Assembly (NCBI RefSeq): GCF_023498005.1
Contig: NZ_CP097289.1
Location: 310,001 to 374,000 of the forward strand
Direction of reading: 5' to 3'
DNA: 64,000 nucleotides
DNA from: Streptomyces durmitorensis
GTDB taxonomy: Bacteria > Actinomycetota > Actinomycetes > Streptomycetales > Streptomycetaceae
The notes under the pieces are model-generated. The model searched no databases. It saw only the letters and a list, made by a program, of their open reading frames with translations, and was not told where the DNA came from. Position numbers and translations under genes: made by a program. Shown piece by piece: positions 9,044-17,516 of the stretch (its first letter is position 1; each line of letters begins with the position of its first letter).

Positions 9044-9062
9044 TTAGGTTAGGCATACCTAA
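9044..9062. promoter_or_regulatory. Iron box (DtxR/IdeR/DmdR-type operator)
   Basis: TTAGGTTAGGCATACCTAA differs at only two positions from the actinobacterial iron-box consensus. It lies 40 bases upstream of the DUF2470 start, in the promoter region, so iron-replete repression by a DmdR/IdeR protein is expected. Confidence 0.88.
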
Positions 9063-9102
9063 GGTAGAGGCTTGGGTCTCTTCAACGGCATGGAGCATTT
9101 GG

Positions 9103-9834
9103 ATGCGCCCACACAGCACCCGCATCACGCAGCCGACCCCCGCCGAACGCGTGCACGCGATCCTGCACGCGGCACAGTCGATGACAGTGATCAGCGACGG
9201 GAGTCACACCGAGGTCCACCGGCTCGACGGCGCGGGTGCGGGGCACATCCACCTGCACGCCCCGGGCCAGGACACCCCGGCGTCGCCGCAGGAACGCCGC
9301 CCGGTCCGCCTGGAGTTCACCGACATCGCACCGACCGCCGTACGCGACCGCCTGCGTGCCCGCGTCACCGTCACGGGGCTCCTGACGGCCCCGTACAGCG
9401 ATGAGTCGGACCAGAGCACCTGCATGGAGTTCGGTCAGGCGCTCCTCGAAGACGATCAGGGCCGCCACTTCGTCTCCCTCGACGAGCTCTGCTCGGTCCC
9501 CCCGGATCCGATCACCGGCAGCGAGGCGGAGATGCTGACCCATCTCGTGGACAGTCACCAGGAGCTCGTCCCGCTCCTGGTCCGTCTGGTGCAACCGCAG
9601 CCGGAGAAGGGCATGTTGCGCGCGGTCCCGCTGGCCATGGACCGCTACGGCGTGACGTTGCGTCTGGAGTACCCCACCACGCATCTCGACGTCCGGCTGC
9701 CGTTCGCCACTCCCGTCAGCGACATCGACCAGGCAGGACCTCAGATCCGGGGGCTCCTGGCCGCGGCCCGTCGCGCCTCCCACGGTCAGCGGTGGATGTC
9801 CGCGCCGGGACCAAGTGGCAGGCCCAGGCCGTAG
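9103..9834 (+). CDS. DUF2470-domain protein under iron control
   Basis: 243 residues from ATG 9103; TGGAG lies shortly before it. The N-terminal PTPAERVHAILHAAQSMTV segment and the C-terminal block QPEKGMLRAVPLAMDRYGV followed by RLPF...PV match the DUF2470 family, relatives of the HugZ/pyridoxamine-oxidase-like heme-utilisation proteins. The iron box directly upstream supports a role in iron or heme handling. The end overlaps the convergent AbgT gene by 49 bases. The enzymatic activity, if any, is unknown. Confidence 0.82.
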   Translation: MRPHSTRITQPTPAERVHAILHAAQSMTVISDGSHTEVHRLDGAGAGHIHLHAPGQDTPASPQERRPVRLEFTDIAPTAVRDRLRARVTVTGLLTAPYSDESDQSTCMEFGQALLEDDQGRHFVSLDELCSVPPDPITGSEAEMLTHLVDSHQELVPLLVRLVQPQPEKGMLRAVPLAMDRYGVTLRLEYPTTHLDVRLPFATPVSDIDQAGPQIRGLLAAARRASHGQRWMSAPGPSGRPRP

Positions 9835-11405
9835 AAGAGGCCGAGGACCACGAGCCAGGCGATCAGGAACGGCACCACGAACACCGAGAGCCGGGCCATG
9901 ACCGTGCCGAGCTGCGCGCCGGGTTCGTAGCGGCGCAGGATCGTCAGCATCAGGAAGACGTACGGATTGAGCGGCGTGATCATCTGGGTCGCGGAGTCGC
10001 CGATCCGGAACGCGGCCTGGGTGACGGCCGGTTCCATGCCGAGGAGCATGAACGCCGGGACGAAGACCGGCGCGACCAGGGACCACAGGGCCGAGCCCGA
10101 AGTGACGAAGAGATTCAGGACACAGACCAGGAAGACGAAGAGGACCAGGCCCGTGAAACCCGTCAGGCCTGCGGACTCCAGGAGGTTCGCGCCCTTCACC
10201 GCGAGCAGCGTGCCGACGTTGGACCAGTCGAAGACACCGATGACCTGTGAGATCACCAGGATCAGGACGATGTAGCCGGACATGCCGGTGATCGACTCGG
10301 CCATCATGCGCGGGGCGTCGTCGGCGCGCTTGAGGGTGCCGACGGTGCGGCCGTACACGATGCCCGCCAGGACGAAGGCGACGAACAAGAGCGGCACGAT
10401 GCCGTTGAGGACCGGTGAGGGGACCAGGGCACCGCCCTCGCCTCGCAGCGGGGAGCCCGGCAGCAGCCAGCAGGTGACCACGACGGCCGCATAGAGCAGG
10501 ACGGCCAGGCCCGAACGCAGCAGGCCCGTGCGCTGCCTTGCGGTCACGGTGACCGTGACGGCGGAGCCCGCGCCGTCCCCATCTGCCTCGCCATCTGCCT
10601 CGCCATCTGCCTCGCCATCTGCCTCGCCATCTGCGGTCGGATCCGGCTGGGGCAGCCGGGGTTCCAGGACGCGGGAGATCAGGAAGCCGCCGATCAGGGC
10701 GAGCACGCAGCTGGCGGCGGCTGTGAAGAAGTAGTTGATGAGGATGTGCGTGGGGGCGCTCTCGCCGCCGGGCACGACCGCGGCGGCCTGCTGCGTGATG
10801 CCCGTGTAGAGCGCGTCGAGCGCGCCGATCGAGAAGCCCGCCGCGTAGCCGGCGCAGACGCAGGCGAAGCCGCCTATCAGGCCCGCGATCGGATTGCGGC
10901 CCGCGTTCTTGAAGGCGAGTGCGGCCAGCGGCGGGATCACCAGGATCGCGACGTCGCTCATCAGGTGCGCCTGGCAGGACACGAAGGCGACCAGGTAGGG
11001 CAGCAGGCGCCTGGGCGCCCGCGCGATGGAGGCGCGTACGGCTGTTTCGAGCAGGCCCGTCTTCTCGGCGACGCCGACCGCGGCCATCATCAGCAGGACG
11101 GTGCCGAGCGAGGGGAAGCCGGTGAAGTTCGGGATGAAGTTCTCGAGCAGCCAGCGCACGCCCTCGCCGCTGAACAGGCCCTTGACCGCGAGTGTCTTGT
11201 CCTCGCCGGGCACCGTGACGGTGGTGCCGGTGGCGGCGAGGACCGTCGAGACCGTGCCGATGATCAGGAAGAGGCCGAGGAAGAGCAGCACCGGGTGCGG
11301 GAGCTTGTTGCCCGCACGCTCGATGCCGTTCAGGACCTTGTCGAGCACGGACCGCTTCGGCGGGCCGCCCGTCGGCGTCTTCGCGGAGGTGACCGAGGTG
11401 CTCAT
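9786..11405 (-). CDS. AbgT-family transporter (p-aminobenzoyl-glutamate type)
   Basis: 539 residues from ATG 11405, which overlaps the upstream amidohydrolase stop as ATGA and implies translational coupling. About 12 membrane segments are visible. GNKLPHPVLLFLGLFLIIG, the SCQAHLMSDVAILVIPPLAALAF region and the C-terminal DSATQMITPLNPYVF are AbgT signatures. Founding members import aminobenzoyl-glutamate; others export sulfonamides. Pairing with an amidohydrolase fits import of an amide or dipeptide-like compound followed by hydrolysis. A cytosolic loop holds a 12-base in-frame tandem repeat coding (ADGE)n. Confidence 0.9.
   Translation of the reverse strand: MSTSVTSAKTPTGGPPKRSVLDKVLNGIERAGNKLPHPVLLFLGLFLIIGTVSTVLAATGTTVTVPGEDKTLAVKGLFSGEGVRWLLENFIPNFTGFPSLGTVLLMMAAVGVAEKTGLLETAVRASIARAPRRLLPYLVAFVSCQAHLMSDVAILVIPPLAALAFKNAGRNPIAGLIGGFACVCAGYAAGFSIGALDALYTGITQQAAAVVPGGESAPTHILINYFFTAAASCVLALIGGFLISRVLEPRLPQPDPTADGEADGEADGEADGEADGDGAGSAVTVTVTARQRTGLLRSGLAVLLYAAVVVTCWLLPGSPLRGEGGALVPSPVLNGIVPLLFVAFVLAGIVYGRTVGTLKRADDAPRMMAESITGMSGYIVLILVISQVIGVFDWSNVGTLLAVKGANLLESAGLTGFTGLVLFVFLVCVLNLFVTSGSALWSLVAPVFVPAFMLLGMEPAVTQAAFRIGDSATQMITPLNPYVFLMLTILRRYEPGAQLGTVMARLSVFVVPFLIAWLVVLGLFYGLGLPLGPGADIHR
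10579..10636. repeat. 12-base tandem repeat inside the AbgT gene
   Basis: Four exact copies of CCATCTGCCTCG and a partial fifth encode (ADGE)n on the reverse strand, in a loop between membrane segments. Copy number could vary in frame without breaking the protein. Confidence 0.95.
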
Positions 11406-12694
11406 CCGGCGGCTCCTTCCGATGGCGCGCCGCTCGCCGCCGGGGCGGTCCGTGCCAGGCCGAGCGTGTCCTTGCGTACGGCGCCGCGCTGGGCGACGAA
11501 CACGATGCGCGCCGGGTCGGACAGGACCGAGATGTCCGCGAGCGGATCGCCGTCGCACATCACCAGGTCTCCGTGCTTGCCCGCTTCGAGCGTGCCGATC
11601 TCCGCGGAGAGACCGAGGAGTTCGGCGGCGCTGCGGGTGCCCGCCTCAATGGCCCGTTGCGGCGTCATGCCGAGGGCCACGAGGTGGGAGAGCTCGCGCA
11701 GGTTGCGGCCGTGGGGCACCATCGCCGCGTCGGTGCCCATCGCGATGCGTACGCCGTCGGCGATGGCCGCGGCGATGTTCTCCCGGGTGATGCCGGACCA
11801 GCGGACCTTCTTCTCGTAGTGGAAGGGCTGCATGGTCGAACGGTCGATGCCGTCGAACACCGTTGACAGGGTCGGCACCACGAACGTGCCGTGCTCGCCC
11901 GCCAGTTCGCGTGCCTGCGCGGTGAGGCCGTAGCCGTGCTCGACGCTGCTCACGCCGCTGCGGATCGCGTTGACGATGCCCGCGGTGCCCTGTGCGTGGG
12001 CCGCCACGGGGCGGCCGCCGTGCCGGGCCACCTCGTCGACGACCGTGCGGATCTCCTCGACGGTCAGGCCTTCGTCGTCGGGCTGGTCGTAGGGGCTGCT
12101 CATTCCGCCGGTCGCGCAGACCTTGATCACGTCGGCGCCCGAGCGGAGCAGGCGGCGCACCGCGACCCGTACCTCGTCCGGGGTGTCGGCGATCTCGCCC
12201 ACCCCGGCGCTGGGGTCGAAGCCGCACTCCGAGCGGAAGTCGGCGTGGCCGCCGGTGTGGCTGAGGATGCGGACCGCCGTGTGCAGGCGGGGTCCTGCGG
12301 TGAGGCCCGCGGCGACCGCGTCCCGGTACCCCGCGGGCAGGCCGCCCAGGTCGCGGGCGGTGGTGATGCCCGCTTCCAGGGTGATGCGCAGGCGCTCGGC
12401 GGTGCGGAACGTCTCCAGGGTCTGGTCGCTCTCGTGCCGGCGGACCATCTGCCGGGGCGATTCGATGGCGAGGTGGACGTGGGTGTCGATGAAGCCCGGC
12501 AGGACCGTGCGTCCTGCCGCGTCCACGGTCCTGGCCCTGGCGGGGGCCTCGGGCGCGGTGGCGGCCGGTCCTGCGTGGACGATCGTGCCGTCCTCGTCGA
12601 TGTCGATGACGGCGTCCGTGACGGGGGCCGCACCGGTGCCGTCGACGAGTCGGGCCCGGATGATGCGCAAGGAGGAGAACAGTGCGTGGCTCAT
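11402..12694 (-). CDS. Metal-dependent amidohydrolase
   Basis: 430 residues. VLPGFIDTHVHLAIES carries the metal-binding HxH, GRPVAAHAQGTAGI and SVEHGYG supply later metal histidines, and MGTDAAM gives the catalytic Asp; the order is that of imidazolonepropionase-like and prolidase-like amidohydrolases. ADVIKVCATGGM is typical of Xaa-Pro/arylamide-cleaving members. It is cytosolic, with no signal peptide. It is the first gene of a coupled pair with the AbgT transporter (ATGA overlap) and divergent from a double-Lrp regulator. The likely role is hydrolysis of an imported amide; the substrate is unknown. Confidence 0.9.
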   Translation of the reverse strand: MSHALFSSLRIIRARLVDGTGAAPVTDAVIDIDEDGTIVHAGPAATAPEAPARARTVDAAGRTVLPGFIDTHVHLAIESPRQMVRRHESDQTLETFRTAERLRITLEAGITTARDLGGLPAGYRDAVAAGLTAGPRLHTAVRILSHTGGHADFRSECGFDPSAGVGEIADTPDEVRVAVRRLLRSGADVIKVCATGGMSSPYDQPDDEGLTVEEIRTVVDEVARHGGRPVAAHAQGTAGIVNAIRSGVSSVEHGYGLTAQARELAGEHGTFVVPTLSTVFDGIDRSTMQPFHYEKKVRWSGITRENIAAAIADGVRIAMGTDAAMVPHGRNLRELSHLVALGMTPQRAIEAGTRSAAELLGLSAEIGTLEAGKHGDLVMCDGDPLADISVLSDPARIVFVAQRGAVRKDTLGLARTAPAASGAPSEGAAG

Positions 12695-12786
12695 GGCCGA
12701 CGATCCTCGGTATCAGGGATCACGACTGTGTAAAATCGCCGGAATCCTTCACCTCGATGCCTTCGACGCAGGATTCGGCACCTCTC

Positions 12787-13806
12787 ATGGACACGCAGCG
12801 GACGCACACCCTGGACGAACTGGATCTGTCGATCGTGCACGCCCTCCAGATCCAGCCCAGGGTCCCCTGGGTACGGATGGGCGAGGTCCTGGAGGTCGAC
12901 GCGGTGACGGTCGCCCGCCGCTGGGAGCGCATGGTGCGCGCGGGCGTGGCCTGGGTGGACGGCTATCTGTCGACCGGCCACGACGAGGGCGTCTACGCCC
13001 AGATCGAGATCGACATGGACGGCCGCCTGAGCGAGGACACCATCGGGCAACTCGCCCGTGATCCACACGTGTTGAGCCTCAAGCAGACCTCGGGCGGGCG
13101 TGATCTGCTCGCGATCGTCGCCGCCGCCGACCTCGACGGGCTCGCCAGGCTCTCCGGCGACCGGGTGTCGCAACTGCCGGGAGTACGCGCCGTACGCAGC
13201 CATGTCATCACGGCGGCTCCCTTCGAGGGGGCCTCGTGGCGGCTGCGCATCCTCACCCGGCAGCAGCGCACCGCGCTCACCGTGGAGAGGCCCGCGCTGC
13301 CCGACGAACCGCTGCGGCCCCTCGACCGCCGCATCGCCCTCGCGCTCGGCACCGACGGCCGGATGCCGCTGACGGAGCTCGCGGAGACCGTCGGCGCCTC
13401 CGCCGCGACCGTCCGGCGCAGGCTGCGCGTCCTGACCGGCACCGGGCGGCTCTCGCTGCGCTGCGCGCTTGCCAGGCCGCTGACCGGATTTCCGGTCTCG
13501 GTCGTCTACTTCGGCTCGGTGCCCGCCCAGCATCTCGACGAGACGGTGAGCGCGCTGCGCACCCTGCCGGGCCTGCGCATGTGCAGCATCACGGCGGGCG
13601 CGCACAATCTGATGCTCGACATCTGGCTGCCTGCCCTGTCCGAGGTCCACACCACCGAGGCGCTGCTCAACAGCCGCCTCGCGCACCTGGATCTGCGGAT
13701 CACGGAGCGCGCCGTGGTGCTGCGTACGGTCAAGCACGTGGGGCGGGTGCTCGACCGCAGAGGGCACAGCATGGGGTCGGCGCCGCTCAACTACTGGGAC
13801 GCGTAA
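12787..13806 (+). CDS. Double-domain Lrp/AsnC-family regulator
   Basis: 339 residues from ATG 12787 (MDTQRTHTLDELDLSIVHAL); ATG 12757 would add ten residues and neither has a strong ribosome site. Two Lrp/AsnC modules are present: an HTH at about residues 15-60 with an effector half, and a second HTH (LDRRIALALGTDGRMPLTEL ... ASAATVRRRLRVL) near residues 180-225. Tandem Lrp proteins of this length are common in Streptomyces. Divergence from the amidohydrolase/AbgT pair makes control of that pair likely. The end overlaps the convergent NB-ARC gene by 20 bases. Confidence 0.88.
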   Translation: MDTQRTHTLDELDLSIVHALQIQPRVPWVRMGEVLEVDAVTVARRWERMVRAGVAWVDGYLSTGHDEGVYAQIEIDMDGRLSEDTIGQLARDPHVLSLKQTSGGRDLLAIVAAADLDGLARLSGDRVSQLPGVRAVRSHVITAAPFEGASWRLRILTRQQRTALTVERPALPDEPLRPLDRRIALALGTDGRMPLTELAETVGASAATVRRRLRVLTGTGRLSLRCALARPLTGFPVSVVYFGSVPAQHLDETVSALRTLPGLRMCSITAGAHNLMLDIWLPALSEVHTTEALLNSRLAHLDLRITERAVVLRTVKHVGRVLDRRGHSMGSAPLNYWDA

Positions 13807-15232
13807 GGGTGTTTGGGCCTGCGGTGCTCCGGCTCGCCGGTCGCAGGGCGAACAGCCGGGTGAGCGGGTGGAAGCGGTAGCGGCCGGGAGCCGGGGACTC
13901 CAGGAACTGGACGTCGACCAGCTGCTCCAGGATCACCTCGGTCGCCGAGGGCGCCTCGCCGGTCGTCGCCGCCGCCCGCGCCACCGTCAACTCGCCCTGC
14001 CCCGCCGCCAGCAGGGGGAGCGCGAGCGCCGCGGTCCGTCCGGTGGCGCCCCGGGCCAGGAGCTCGCGGTGGCCCACCTCCAGGGCCGCGCGCATGTCCA
14101 GATCCGCGAAGGACAGCTCCGCCAGACGCCGCGCGGGGTCGGCCAGCCGGTCGGCGAGTTCCCGCACCGGCCACCGGGGCCGTGCCGCCAGGCGGGCTCC
14201 CGCGATGCGCAGGGCCAGCGGGAGGTGACCGCAGTGGTGCGCGATCGCATCGGCGGCGCCGGGTTCCGCGGTCAGTCTCCCCGGTCCCGCCCAGAGGCCG
14301 AGCACCTCGACGGAGGCCGGGGGCGGCAGAGGCGTCAGGTGGAGGTGGGCGGCGCCGTTCAGGGCGGCGAGGACCCCGCGGCTGGTGACGAGCACCGCGC
14401 AGCCGTGCGCCGCGGGCAGCAGGGGGCGCACCTGCGCTGCGTCCAGGGCGTTGTCGAGGACGATGAGCACCCGTCGCTCGGTGAGCCGGGTGCGGTAGGC
14501 GGCCGCCGCGTCCGCCTCACTGCCAGGAGTCGGCATGGGCGCGCCCAGCGCGCAGAGAAAACGCCGGAGGACGACAGCGGGCGGGACGGGATGCTCGTCG
14601 TGGCGTGAGCCCCGTAAGTCGGCATAGAGCTGGCCGTCGGGGTACCGCTCGGCGAGCCGGTGGGCCGCGTGCACGGCGAGCGCCGACTTGCCGACACCGC
14701 CGGGGCCGTCGAGCGCGACCACCAGGGGGCCGCTGCCCCGCGGCATCGGGCGGAGCGCATCGAGTACATCCAACTCCCCTCCCCTGCCGGGGAGTTCCGG
14801 GATATCCGCGGGCAACTGGCGGGGCACGGCCGGCGGGCAACCGGCGTTGTCCCTGCCGGGCGGGCCCGCGCGGCCGTTGGCAGCCGTGCGCGAGCGGCGC
14901 GTCTCCTCCACCCGGTCGCGGGCCGTCGCAAGCAGCCGCAGCTCGCGGCCGGTCGCCCCGAGCAGTTGGACCAGGGTGTCGAAGCGGTCGGTCGGCGGCA
15001 GGGTCTTGCCCGCGAAGTAGTCGCCGATCACCCCGTGCGCCCAGCCCGTCCGCGCCGCCAACTGACGGTAGGTGAGCTGGGCGCCCCCGTCCCTGCGCGC
15101 GGCGCGTCTGCGCAGCTGCCGCAGCAGCGCGGCCAACGCGTCGGCCGTGTGCACGGATTCGACCGGGCCGACGTCCGCCGCCGCATCCCGCGCTCCCCCG
15201 TCCGGCGGGTGTCCCGCCGCCCCCGTTGACAT
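13787..15232 (-). CDS. XRE-HTH / NB-ARC STAND ATPase
   Basis: 481 residues from ATG 15232, which has GGAGG nine bases upstream. Residues about 30-95 form an XRE-like HTH (LTYRQLAARTGWAHGVIGDYF). A P-loop NTPase follows: Walker A GPGGVGKS, Walker B RVLIVLDNA, a VTSR sensor, the HHCGHLPLALRIAGARLAA block and a winged-helix arm ending in the RYRFHPLTRLFA motif. Unlike most relatives it stops just after the arm, with no TPR sensor. It is divergent from two coupled genes of unknown family, with 311 bases between. It may regulate them or act with them. Confidence 0.87.
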   Translation of the reverse strand: MSTGAAGHPPDGGARDAAADVGPVESVHTADALAALLRQLRRRAARRDGGAQLTYRQLAARTGWAHGVIGDYFAGKTLPPTDRFDTLVQLLGATGRELRLLATARDRVEETRRSRTAANGRAGPPGRDNAGCPPAVPRQLPADIPELPGRGGELDVLDALRPMPRGSGPLVVALDGPGGVGKSALAVHAAHRLAERYPDGQLYADLRGSRHDEHPVPPAVVLRRFLCALGAPMPTPGSEADAAAAYRTRLTERRVLIVLDNALDAAQVRPLLPAAHGCAVLVTSRGVLAALNGAAHLHLTPLPPPASVEVLGLWAGPGRLTAEPGAADAIAHHCGHLPLALRIAGARLAARPRWPVRELADRLADPARRLAELSFADLDMRAALEVGHRELLARGATGRTAALALPLLAAGQGELTVARAAATTGEAPSATEVILEQLVDVQFLESPAPGRYRFHPLTRLFALRPASRSTAGPNTLTRPSS

Positions 15233-15543
15233 GGTTGGCATCCTCCGCACCGGCTCGCGCCGGGCGACCTCGTGTGACCGTCGCCTGGCCGAGGCCATCC
15301 GGACCTGTCCGGTGGTGCCCGATTTCGGGGATCTCCCCCCGGGACGCGCTGCGAGCATCCGTCTACCGCTCGGATCCCGCGTATCGGCGACCGGGCACCG
15401 CACCGGCTGTCACTACGGCATTCGTGGATTATCGCCCTCCGGTTTGGTGCGGCTTCCCGGCAAACGCCACGGGCCGAGCGTCGCAACACCGCACGACCGA
15501 CATCGGACAACCGACATCGGACAACCAAGGAGGCACGACCTAT
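15233..15543. other. Divergent promoter region, no gene seen
   Basis: 311 bases separate the start codons of the NB-ARC gene and the MSRVCNK gene. No plausible coding frame runs here. It holds a perfect 14-base tandem repeat (15497-15524) just before the AAGGAGG ribosome site (15527-15533) of the forward gene. Confidence 0.7.
15497..15524. repeat. Perfect 14-base tandem repeat, candidate operator
   Basis: CCGACATCGGACAA occurs twice in tandem. Each copy contains the palindrome CCGA-CA-TCGG. The position, directly before the ribosome site of the MSRVCNK gene, suits a binding site for the divergent XRE-type protein; this is inferred. Confidence 0.7.
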
Positions 15544-16200
15544 ATGAGTAGGGTCTGCAACAAAGCCCCCGGCCTGCCTGACGGCAGCGTGGCCGAACAG
15601 TCTCTGTACGAGCGCGTGGACGGCCCCATCGCCACCGGCTCGGCCCACTTCATGCGGGCGGGCAGTGAGCTGCACCTGATGCATTCCGACCTGGAGCTCA
15701 ACGACGTGCGCCAGGCCGCCCTGCGGGTGCGCTGCGCTGCCGCCGCCGTCCGGGCCGCACTGGTGGAGTACCGCACCTCGCACCGCGTCGCCCAGGAGCT
15801 GGGCTTCTACCCGGTCCACGACGAGCGGCTGCGGGTCGCGGGCGGCGGGACCGCCCCGGTGCGCGAGACGCTCGGCGCCGCCCGCGAAGCGGACCTGGTC
15901 CAGCTGGACCGGGGAGCCGTCGAGGCCATTGCGCGGCGCTACGAAGAGGGCGGGGACGAGGCGGCGTTCGGCCACTTCGTGACCGAGCTGACCGGCTTCT
16001 CGGCTGAGCTCGAGGGCTTCGCGGCACAGGCCACCGAAGCCGGTCCTGCCGACTGGCAGCGCCTGGCCTGGCAGTTGCTCACCGGGTTCGACCGCATCCG
16101 GATCTACGGTCAGGCACTGGCCGTCGTCAACATCCTCGGCATGACCCCCGGCGCCGTCGCCGTCGACGGCGCCGGGCAGGAAAGGAGCACCAGGATATGA
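15544..16200 (+). CDS. Unknown helical protein with MSRVCNK N-terminus
   Basis: 218 residues from ATG 15544, with AAGGAGG ten bases upstream. I do not recognise the family. It is cytosolic, with no signal peptide or membrane segment, and predominantly Ala/Leu/Glu/Arg-rich, suggesting an alpha-helical bundle. The N-terminus MSRVCNKAPG nearly matches that of the next gene (MSAVCNKLLS), hinting at a shared short motif or recognition tag. The last four bases overlap the next start as ATGA, so the two products are probably made in a fixed ratio. It is divergent from an XRE/NB-ARC STAND gene. Confidence 0.8.
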   Translation: MSRVCNKAPGLPDGSVAEQSLYERVDGPIATGSAHFMRAGSELHLMHSDLELNDVRQAALRVRCAAAAVRAALVEYRTSHRVAQELGFYPVHDERLRVAGGGTAPVRETLGAAREADLVQLDRGAVEAIARRYEEGGDEAAFGHFVTELTGFSAELEGFAAQATEAGPADWQRLAWQLLTGFDRIRIYGQALAVVNILGMTPGAVAVDGAGQERSTRI

Positions 16201-16799
16201 GCGCAGTCTGCAACAAGCTCCTCAGCCTCGGCGAGGAGGACCTGCGCAGCAAGAAGCAGCTCGCGCAGGCAGCGGGCACCGAAGTGACCGCGGCCACCAG
16301 TGAGTTGTGCCGGGCCCTGGAACTCGCCGAGCACGGTGACGGGGTGGCCGGTGCCGCGGTGTACGCCGCGGCGGCACGGGACCGGCTCGACGGTGCCGCC
16401 CGGATGCTGGCCCAGGTGGCCGACATCCTCGCGAAGGGCAGCCTCAGCCCGGAGTCGGCCGCGTGGTACAGCAGGCTCGACTACGACCGGCTCTACCGCT
16501 CGGGCATCAGCCTGGGCGCGGTGCCGCACGCGGCCGAGCTGTGGCAGGCGTACACCCGGCAGGCCCTGACCGGTGGCCCGCTCGGCATCTGCCACGACAT
16601 GCGCGACCGCACTCTCGCCGTGGCCGCCCTCATCGGCGAGTGGCTGGAGCGGATCGACGCCCCGGCTGCGGACACCGCGCTGCCGCGGATCCAGTCCGCG
16701 ATGGCCGACCTGGCCGCGTACACGCAGCTTGTCGCCTTCGCCAACAAGGTGGAGCCGCGGGACCCGGCATGGGTGGTGGCGCGGGACGCCGCGGCGTAG
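16197..16799 (+). CDS. Unknown helical protein with MSAVCNK N-terminus
   Basis: 200 residues, translationally coupled to the preceding gene by ATGA. The family is not recognised. Composition is strongly helical (long Ala/Glu/Leu stretches, few Pro), with no signal peptide or membrane span. Beyond the MSxVCNK start, similarity to its neighbour is weak, apart from similarly placed YDRLYRSG and FDRIRIYG segments, so distant paralogy is possible. A strong terminator follows at 16820-16845, closing a two-gene operon. Confidence 0.8.
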   Translation: MSAVCNKLLSLGEEDLRSKKQLAQAAGTEVTAATSELCRALELAEHGDGVAGAAVYAAAARDRLDGAARMLAQVADILAKGSLSPESAAWYSRLDYDRLYRSGISLGAVPHAAELWQAYTRQALTGGPLGICHDMRDRTLAVAALIGEWLERIDAPAADTALPRIQSAMADLAAYTQLVAFANKVEPRDPAWVVARDAAA

Positions 16800-16819
16800 C
16801 CGTCCGTACGCACGACAGG

Positions 16820-16845
16820 GGAGCGCCGGCCAGTGCCGGCGCTCC
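16820..16845 (+). terminator. Rho-independent-like terminator of the MSxVCNK operon
   Basis: A perfect 11-base stem GGAGCGCCGGC / GCCGGCGCTCC with loop CAGT, followed by TTCT, begins 21 bases after the stop codon. Confidence 0.85.
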
Positions 16846-16911
16846 TTCTGTGCGCCATCAGCTGGGGTCAGCAGACGGCACTGGATGAGGACGCCCGCAT
16901 CATCAACATCA

Positions 16912-17481
16912 TCAACGCGTCTTCGGATAACGGACGAAGAGAATGCCCTGGACCTCGCCGTCCGGTGCGCTGTAGAAGTGCGGGACGTCGGCCGGCCAGT
17001 GGGCGTGGCCGCCGGGCCCGGCCGTCTGCGGCGCGTCCGGCAGGCCGACGACCGCCGTTCCGGAGAGCACCATCAGGCTCTCCGTGGTGAGCGGGACATG
17101 CGCGGCCGACTCCTGGGTCGCGCCCTCGGCGACGGTGACGCGGAAGACGTCCGTGGCCGCGTCCTCGTCCTCGTACCGCTCCAGGAGGACCGCGGTGACG
17201 GCGCTGCCGGAGACTCCTCCCTCGCCCGCCGCGACGCCTGGCGCCGGGTCGTCGAGCACGGCGCTGACCGGGCGGCCGAGCGCGGTCGTCAGGGCGTAGA
17301 GCGTTTCCAGCGTGGGGTTGCGCCGGCCCGTCTCGAGTTCCGAGAGCGTGCCCTTGCCGACGCCCGAGCGGCGCGAGAGCTCCGACAGGGACAGGCCGTC
17401 GTCCTGCCGCAGCCGTTTCAGCCTGCGCCCCACCTCGTCGTTCAGACCCATCCGTCCAGTTCCGTCCGTTTCCAAGCCCAC
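16912..17481 (-). CDS. XRE-HTH/cupin regulator of benE
   Basis: 189 residues. The N-terminal XRE domain reads LSLSELSRRSGVGKGTLSEL, followed by GRRNPTLETLYALTTALG. The C-terminal cupin spans about residues 110-185 (VFRVTVAEGATQESAAHVP ... GGHAHWPADVPHFYSA). This two-domain design is common for small-metabolite regulators of transporters. It is divergent from benE, with two GTTC-N8-GAAC boxes in the gap. M11 is an alternative start. A benzoate-like ligand is inferred from the neighbour. Confidence 0.9.
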   Translation of the reverse strand: MGLETDGTGRMGLNDEVGRRLKRLRQDDGLSLSELSRRSGVGKGTLSELETGRRNPTLETLYALTTALGRPVSAVLDDPAPGVAAGEGGVSGSAVTAVLLERYEDEDAATDVFRVTVAEGATQESAAHVPLTTESLMVLSGTAVVGLPDAPQTAGPGGHAHWPADVPHFYSAPDGEVQGILFVRYPKTR

Positions 17482-17516
17482 CGGCGCTTTGACGTGCCGC
17501 CACCCACATCCTTAGT

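Noticed and set aside
8767..9102. Extending the DUF2470 gene upstream in frame
   Set aside because: The extension crosses the TetR gene, its operator and the iron box; the family begins at the MRPHSTRIT start.
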